DNA from: Autumnicola tepida
GTDB lineage: Bacteria > Bacteroidota > Bacteroidia > Flavobacteriales > Flavobacteriaceae
Direction of reading: 5' to 3'
Assembly (NCBI RefSeq): GCF_031846485.1
Contig: NZ_JAVRHQ010000019.1
Span: 17,625-81,624 of the forward strand
DNA: 64,000 bases
The position numbers were made by a program, and so were the translations under genes. This document shows positions 60,318 to 64,000 of the stretch, piece after piece; within the stretch, counting starts at the first letter, position 1, and each line of letters begins with the position of its first letter. Below the pieces are notes generated by a model. That model saw only the letters and a program-made list of their open reading frames with translations, had not been told where the DNA came from and ran no database searches.

Positions 60318-61358
60318 CTATTTAATAAACTCTATTTCCTGAGCCGCGGCTTCATTTTTTGTATCAAAAAAGCCCTGTTCGTTCATCCAGTCATCACTGT
60401 AAACTTTGCTCATGTAGCGGGAGCCGTGATCTGGAAAAATAGTAACTATTTTGCTGTTTTCATCAAATTCACCTTCTTCCGCCAATTGTTTAATACCCTG
60501 CATTGCGGCACCACTGGTATAACCAAGGAAGAGTCCCTCGGTTTTTGCAAGTTCCCTGGCGGTATGCGCACTTTCCTCATCGGTGACTTTCACAAATTGA
60601 TCTATCACATCAAAATCAGTAGCCGTTGGAATAAGATTTTTGCCCAGGCCTTCGATCCTGTACGGATAAATTTCTTCGGAATCAAACTCACGGGTTTCGT
60701 GGAATTTCTTCAGAACAGAACCATAGGCGTCAATACCAATAATTTTTACTTCAGGATTTTGCTCTTTTAAATACCTGGCAGTACCTGAAATTGTCCCTCC
60801 CGTACCACTGCAGGCGATAAGGTGGGTAATTTTTCCTTCTGTCTGCTTCCAGATTTCCGGGCCGGTAGTACGATAATGCGCCTCCATATTCAGCTCATTA
60901 AAGTACTGGTTGATATAAACTGAATTTTTAGTTTCAGAATGTATCCTTTTCGCCACCTGGTAGTAAGAGCGCGGATCATCTGCCGCAACATGGGCCGGGC
61001 ATACATAAACCTTGGCGCCCATAGTCTTCAGCATATCGATTTTATCTTTTGAAGCTTTGGAACTTACCGCAAGAATACATTCGTAACCTTTAATTACACT
61101 CACCATGGCAATACTAAAACCGGTATTTCCCGAAGTGGTTTCTACAATGGTGCTGCCGGGTTTAAGAATTCCTTTTCTTTCGGCTTCTTCAATAATATAA
61201 AGGGCAATGCGGTCTTTGGCAGAGTGGCCGGGATTAAAGGATTCTACTTTAGCAAAAAAATCCCCTTTAAAGCCTTTGGTTATTTTATTGATTTGAATGA
61301 GGGGTGTATTCCCAATAAGTTGTAATACATTATCATACACTTTCAACTCTTCTTTCAT
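60318..61358 (-). CDS. Cysteine-synthase/CBS-family PLP enzyme, candidate cysteate synthase
   Basis: 346 residues, fold-type II PLP enzyme. VLQLIGNTPLIQINKI, the Schiff-base lysine in NPGHSAKDRIAL, TSGNTGFSIAM, CSGTGGTISGTARYL, and IDAYGSVLKKFHE...YPYRIEGLGKNLIP resemble cystathionine beta-synthase/O-phosphoserine-type enzymes rather than plain CysK. There is no CBS regulatory domain. In capnine-producing Bacteroidota a cysteate synthase of this kind feeds an oxoamine synthase, and that gene lies immediately downstream; this assignment is inference. A TAACTTTG -7 box is at 61445-61452. Confidence 0.8.
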   Translation of the reverse strand: MKEELKVYDNVLQLIGNTPLIQINKITKGFKGDFFAKVESFNPGHSAKDRIALYIIEEAERKGILKPGSTIVETTSGNTGFSIAMVSVIKGYECILAVSSKASKDKIDMLKTMGAKVYVCPAHVAADDPRSYYQVAKRIHSETKNSVYINQYFNELNMEAHYRTTGPEIWKQTEGKITHLIACSGTGGTISGTARYLKEQNPEVKIIGIDAYGSVLKKFHETREFDSEEIYPYRIEGLGKNLIPTATDFDVIDQFVKVTDEESAHTARELAKTEGLFLGYTSGAAMQGIKQLAEEGEFDENSKIVTIFPDHGSRYMSKVYSDDWMNEQGFFDTKNEAAAQEIEFIK

Positions 61359-61444
61359 AAAATCAATTTATGTTATAGAAAAATGGTTTTAAAAAACATT
61401 TCTTCAGCAAAACGGCAGAAAAAACAGGGTCTTTTAAAACGTTT

Positions 61445-61452
61445 CAAAGTTA
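61445..61452 (-). promoter_or_regulatory. Candidate -7 element (TAACTTTG) of the CBS-like gene
   Basis: Minus-strand exact TAnnTTTG match, 86 bases before the ATG at 61358, in a spacer with no other gene. Confidence 0.4.
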
Positions 61453-61467
61453 AGGCAAATATTTTAA

Positions 61468-63591
61468 TTATTCTTTAATTCCTTCCAAATCCAGTAAAAA
61501 CGCGTATTCTTCAGCCACTTCCCTTAAAGCTTCAAACCTGCCGGAAGCTCCTCCATGCCCTGCTTCCATATTAGTATGAAGCAGCAGGATATTATTATCC
61601 GTTTTTAACTCCCTTAATTTCGCAACCCATTTTGCCGGCTCCCAATACTGTACCTGGGAATCGTGCAAACCGGTAGTCACCAGCATGTTTGGATAATCCT
61701 GAGCTTTTACATTGTCATAAGGCGAGTACGATTTCATATACTCATAATAGCCTTCTTTATTGGGATTTCCCCATTCGTCATACTCCCCCGTAGTTAATGG
61801 GATACTATCATCCAGCATCGTGGTGACCACATCTACAAAAGGAACTGCCGCAATCACCCCGTTATACAGCTCTGGTGCCATGTTGATTACAGCCCCCATC
61901 AGTAAACCACCGGCCGAACCACCCATTGCATAAAGATGTTCCGGAGAGGTGTAACATTCTTTTATTAGATGTTTAGACACATCTATATAATCGGTAAAAG
62001 TGTTCATTTTATTGTAGAGCTTGCCTTCTTCATACCAGCCCCTTCCTAAATATTCCCCGCCGCGAATATGCGCAATAGCATAAATAAAGCCGCGGTCCAG
62101 AAGACTCAACCGCACCGAAGAAAAATATGGATCTATGGTAGACCCATAAGAACCATAGGCATATTGCAGCAGCGGATTTTTACCATTTCGCTGAATGCCT
62201 TTACGGTAAACCATAGTCACAGGAACCTTTGTCCCATCTTCAGCAGTAGCCCATATGCGCTCTGAAGTGTAATTCTCTTTATCAAATTCCCCTCCAAGCA
62301 CTTCCTGTTCTTTTAGCACCGTTTTCTCCTTGGTCTCCATGTCAAAATCTATCACCGAAGTTGGTGTGGTAAGGGAGTTATAGGTGTAACGCAGCGTGCT
62401 GGTATTAAACGCCGGGTTTATGGAAGTATAAGCCGTATAGGTTTCATTATCGAAAGGAATGTAAAAATCCTCTTCATTGTCCCAGCGGATGATCCTTATT
62501 TTATTAAGGCCGTTATTCCTTTCGCTTACCACGAGAAAATCTTTAAAAATATCGATATCCTCCAGTAGGTAATCCTGCCGGTGAGGAATTACATCTGTCC
62601 AGTTCTCCTTAGCGGTTTGCGCAACCGGTGTCTTCATTAGCTTGAAATTAACCGCGCCATCTTTATTGGTCAAAATATAAAAATGATCTTCAAAATGGGA
62701 AATACTATATTCCAGCCCTTTTACCCGTGGCTGAAAAACGCGGAATTCCCCTTCAGGATTATCGGCTTCGAGAATGCGGTATTCTGTAGTTAGCGTGCTA
62801 CTGGAGCCAATTATGATATATTTTCTGGACTTAGACTTATATACATAGGTATTAAAAGTCTCATCATCTTCCTGAAATACCAACTGGTCCTCAGCAGGGT
62901 CGGTTCCCAGGATGTGCTTGTAAATTTGAAAGGACCTCAGCGTTTGCTTATCCTTTTTAGTATAATATAAGGTCTTGTTATCATTAGCCCAGGTAGAACC
63001 ACCGGTGGTATTTTTTATTTGTTCAGGATAGAATTCCCCGGATTGTAGATCTTTAATCCTGATGGTATATTTCCTTCGGCTCACGGTATCTGTGGCAAAA
63101 GCACACATTTTATTGTCCGGGCTCACATTTAAACCTCCAAGCCGGTAATAATCATAACCTTCAGCCATCTCATTTACATTGAACAGGATTTCTTCAGGCG
63201 CGTCCAGGCTTTCCTTCTTCCTGGAATAAATGGGATAATCTTTTCCCGTTTCATACCTGGTGAGGTACCAGTAGCTGTTCAGTTTATAAGGCACAGACTC
63301 ATCATCTTCCTTTATCCTTCCCCTCATTTCTTCGAACAGCTTTTCCTGCAATGCCTGCGTATGGGCGGTCATTTGTTTATTATAACTATTCTCGTGCTCC
63401 AGGTATTCAATTACTTCAGGATTTTCACGGTCGTTCATCCAGTAGTAATTGTCTACTCTCACGTCTCCGTGAATTTGCAGCTTTTTCTCTATTTTTCGGG
63501 CCTTTGGTGGCAAAATATCTGTTTTCAACTTCTTATTATTTTGAGCATTGGCAAATGTAAAGCTTCCGAAGAAAATAATCGATATTGGCAT
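61468..63591 (-). CDS. Secreted S9 family peptidase (oligopeptidase B-like)
   Basis: 707 residues with the ATG at 63591; the frame is open far upstream but that part is antisense to the ybaB gene. Alternative starts GTG 63594 or ATT 63606 (giving MKHLVMPISIIFFGSFTFANAQ, a better signal peptide) are possible. Beta-propeller N-terminal part, then the catalytic domain with YAMGGSAGGLLMGAV (serine), LVTTGLHDSQVQYWEPAKW (aspartate) and HTNMEAGHGGASGRFE (histidine). Cleaves after basic residues by family rule; exported to the periplasm by the signal. Confidence 0.9.
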   Translation of the reverse strand: MPISIIFFGSFTFANAQNNKKLKTDILPPKARKIEKKLQIHGDVRVDNYYWMNDRENPEVIEYLEHENSYNKQMTAHTQALQEKLFEEMRGRIKEDDESVPYKLNSYWYLTRYETGKDYPIYSRKKESLDAPEEILFNVNEMAEGYDYYRLGGLNVSPDNKMCAFATDTVSRRKYTIRIKDLQSGEFYPEQIKNTTGGSTWANDNKTLYYTKKDKQTLRSFQIYKHILGTDPAEDQLVFQEDDETFNTYVYKSKSRKYIIIGSSSTLTTEYRILEADNPEGEFRVFQPRVKGLEYSISHFEDHFYILTNKDGAVNFKLMKTPVAQTAKENWTDVIPHRQDYLLEDIDIFKDFLVVSERNNGLNKIRIIRWDNEEDFYIPFDNETYTAYTSINPAFNTSTLRYTYNSLTTPTSVIDFDMETKEKTVLKEQEVLGGEFDKENYTSERIWATAEDGTKVPVTMVYRKGIQRNGKNPLLQYAYGSYGSTIDPYFSSVRLSLLDRGFIYAIAHIRGGEYLGRGWYEEGKLYNKMNTFTDYIDVSKHLIKECYTSPEHLYAMGGSAGGLLMGAVINMAPELYNGVIAAVPFVDVVTTMLDDSIPLTTGEYDEWGNPNKEGYYEYMKSYSPYDNVKAQDYPNMLVTTGLHDSQVQYWEPAKWVAKLRELKTDNNILLLHTNMEAGHGGASGRFEALREVAEEYAFLLDLEGIKE

Positions 63592-63608
63592 CACAAGATG
63601 CTTAATTG

Positions 63609-63631
63609 AAAAGGTATTTTTGGTAAATTTG
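63609..63631. promoter_or_regulatory. Overlapping divergent promoters of the S9 peptidase and ybaB
   Basis: Minus-strand TACCTTTT (63609-63616) shares two bases with plus-strand TATTTTTG (63615-63622), and a second plus-strand box TAAATTTG follows (63624-63631). The minus box ends 3 bases before the possible ATT start. Confidence 0.45.
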
Positions 63632-63655
63632 TTTTTAACCAAAAAAAGAAAGACT

Positions 63656-63979
63656 ATGTTTGGAGATATGATGGGTATGATGAACAAGATCAAGGAAACC
63701 CAGGAGAAAGTTGAAGCAACTAAAGAAAGGCTAAAAACTGTACTTATTGATGAAGAATCCAGTGACGGACTGCTGAAAATTACCATTACCGCCACCCGTG
63801 AAATTAAAAATATTTCTATTGCCGACGAGTTGCTTGAAGACAAGGAGCAACTTGAAGATTATCTGGTGCTTACACTGAATAAAGCCATTTCCCGCGCTTC
63901 AGAAGTTAATGAAGCTGAACTTGGTGCTGTCGCCAAAGAAGGAATGCCGGATATTCCCGGAATGGATATGTTTAAGTAG
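63656..63979 (+). CDS. YbaB/EbfC nucleoid-associated protein
   Basis: 107 residues, start ATG 63656 (MFGDMMGMMNKIKETQEK). N-terminal helix, SSDGLLKITITATREIKNISI beta part and C-terminal helix AISRASEVNEAELG, then a Pro/Gly/Met tail. Dimeric DNA-binding protein, usually with recR/dnaX, here alone. Its stop is 18 bases before the window edge. Confidence 0.9.
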   Translation: MFGDMMGMMNKIKETQEKVEATKERLKTVLIDEESSDGLLKITITATREIKNISIADELLEDKEQLEDYLVLTLNKAISRASEVNEAELGAVAKEGMPDIPGMDMFK

Positions 63980-64000
63980 GCTGTAGGCTAAAATAAAACC

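Noticed and set aside
63592..63843. N-terminal extension of the S9 peptidase frame
   Set aside because: Antisense to ybaB and precedes the signal peptide and promoter.

Overview
This 64 kb window is chromosomal DNA of a marine-type Flavobacteriaceae bacterium (phylum Bacteroidota, close to Gramella/Christiangramia, Zunongwangia or Salegentibacter by gene content). The evidence is a PorX regulator of the type IX secretion system, a LpxC-FabZ fusion, a DUF4834 protein, many lipoproteins, few Shine-Dalgarno sequences, and recurrent Bacteroidota promoters (TTTG-N18-21-TAnnTTTG). I see no rRNA, tRNA, CRISPR array, transposase or prophage, and every gene-free stretch is under 300 bases.

Layout. 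1-2.56 kb: a QEGLA/MATCAP-like metallopeptidase (cut by the left edge), a glutathione-synthetase-like ATP-grasp ligase and an AstE/aspartoacylase-like hydrolase, a compact candidate system for making and trimming a small peptide or amino-acid conjugate. 2.6-9 kb: lactonase-fold lipoprotein, CorA, RecQ, TruA, FkbM methyltransferase. 9-11.3 kb: an AT-rich accessory patch with a possible gene remnant, two lipoproteins and a DUF1853 protein. 11.4-14.8 kb: baeRF-like protein, NYN-domain protein, pirin and a GlcG/HbpS-like protein. 14.87-23.1 kb (minus): the complete histidine operon hisGDCBH-(S23 protein)-hisA-hisF-hisIE, preceded by a His5 leader peptide and an attenuator. The S23 gene inside it appears frameshifted, and degenerate repeats sit at several operon junctions. 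23.2-28.8 kb (minus): prohibitin-like protein, SDR, VWA-like membrane protein, FabG and SucD.

29-31.1 kb (minus): a BlaI/BlaR1-type repressor and membrane peptidase pair whose promoter elements are embedded in BlaI-type palindromes. 31.2-37.8 kb (minus): the lipid A operon (HD hydrolase, lpxD, lpxC-fabZ, lpxA, efp, a second lpxD-like gene, an NTF2-like protein). 37.9-42.7 kb: porX, tsaE, a 48-aa secreted peptide overlapping a membrane protein gene, alanine dehydrogenase and a DUF4258-like protein. 42.9-48 kb: Bcp peroxidase, an endonuclease III without iron-sulfur cysteines, a 50-aa small protein, an ECF sigma factor and UvrA. 48.1-49.3 kb: an Arg/Ser-rich envelope protein behind a sigma-54-like promoter. 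49.4-55 kb (minus): polysaccharide flippase, glycosyltransferase, YfhO and DUF4834. 55-58.8 kb: an outer-membrane-like protein and the TrkH/TrkA potassium system. 58.9-61.4 kb (minus): an alpha-oxoamine synthase downstream of a CBS/cysteate-synthase-like enzyme, a plausible capnine (sulfonolipid) pair. 61.5-64 kb: a secreted S9 peptidase and, divergently, YbaB/EbfC.

The best candidates for a second look are the amidoligase/peptidase cluster at the left edge, the promoter-operator fusion of the bla-like operon, the putative sulfonolipid pair, the broken S23 gene inside the his operon, the two small proteins at 40303 and 44149, and the dispersed intergenic repeat family.
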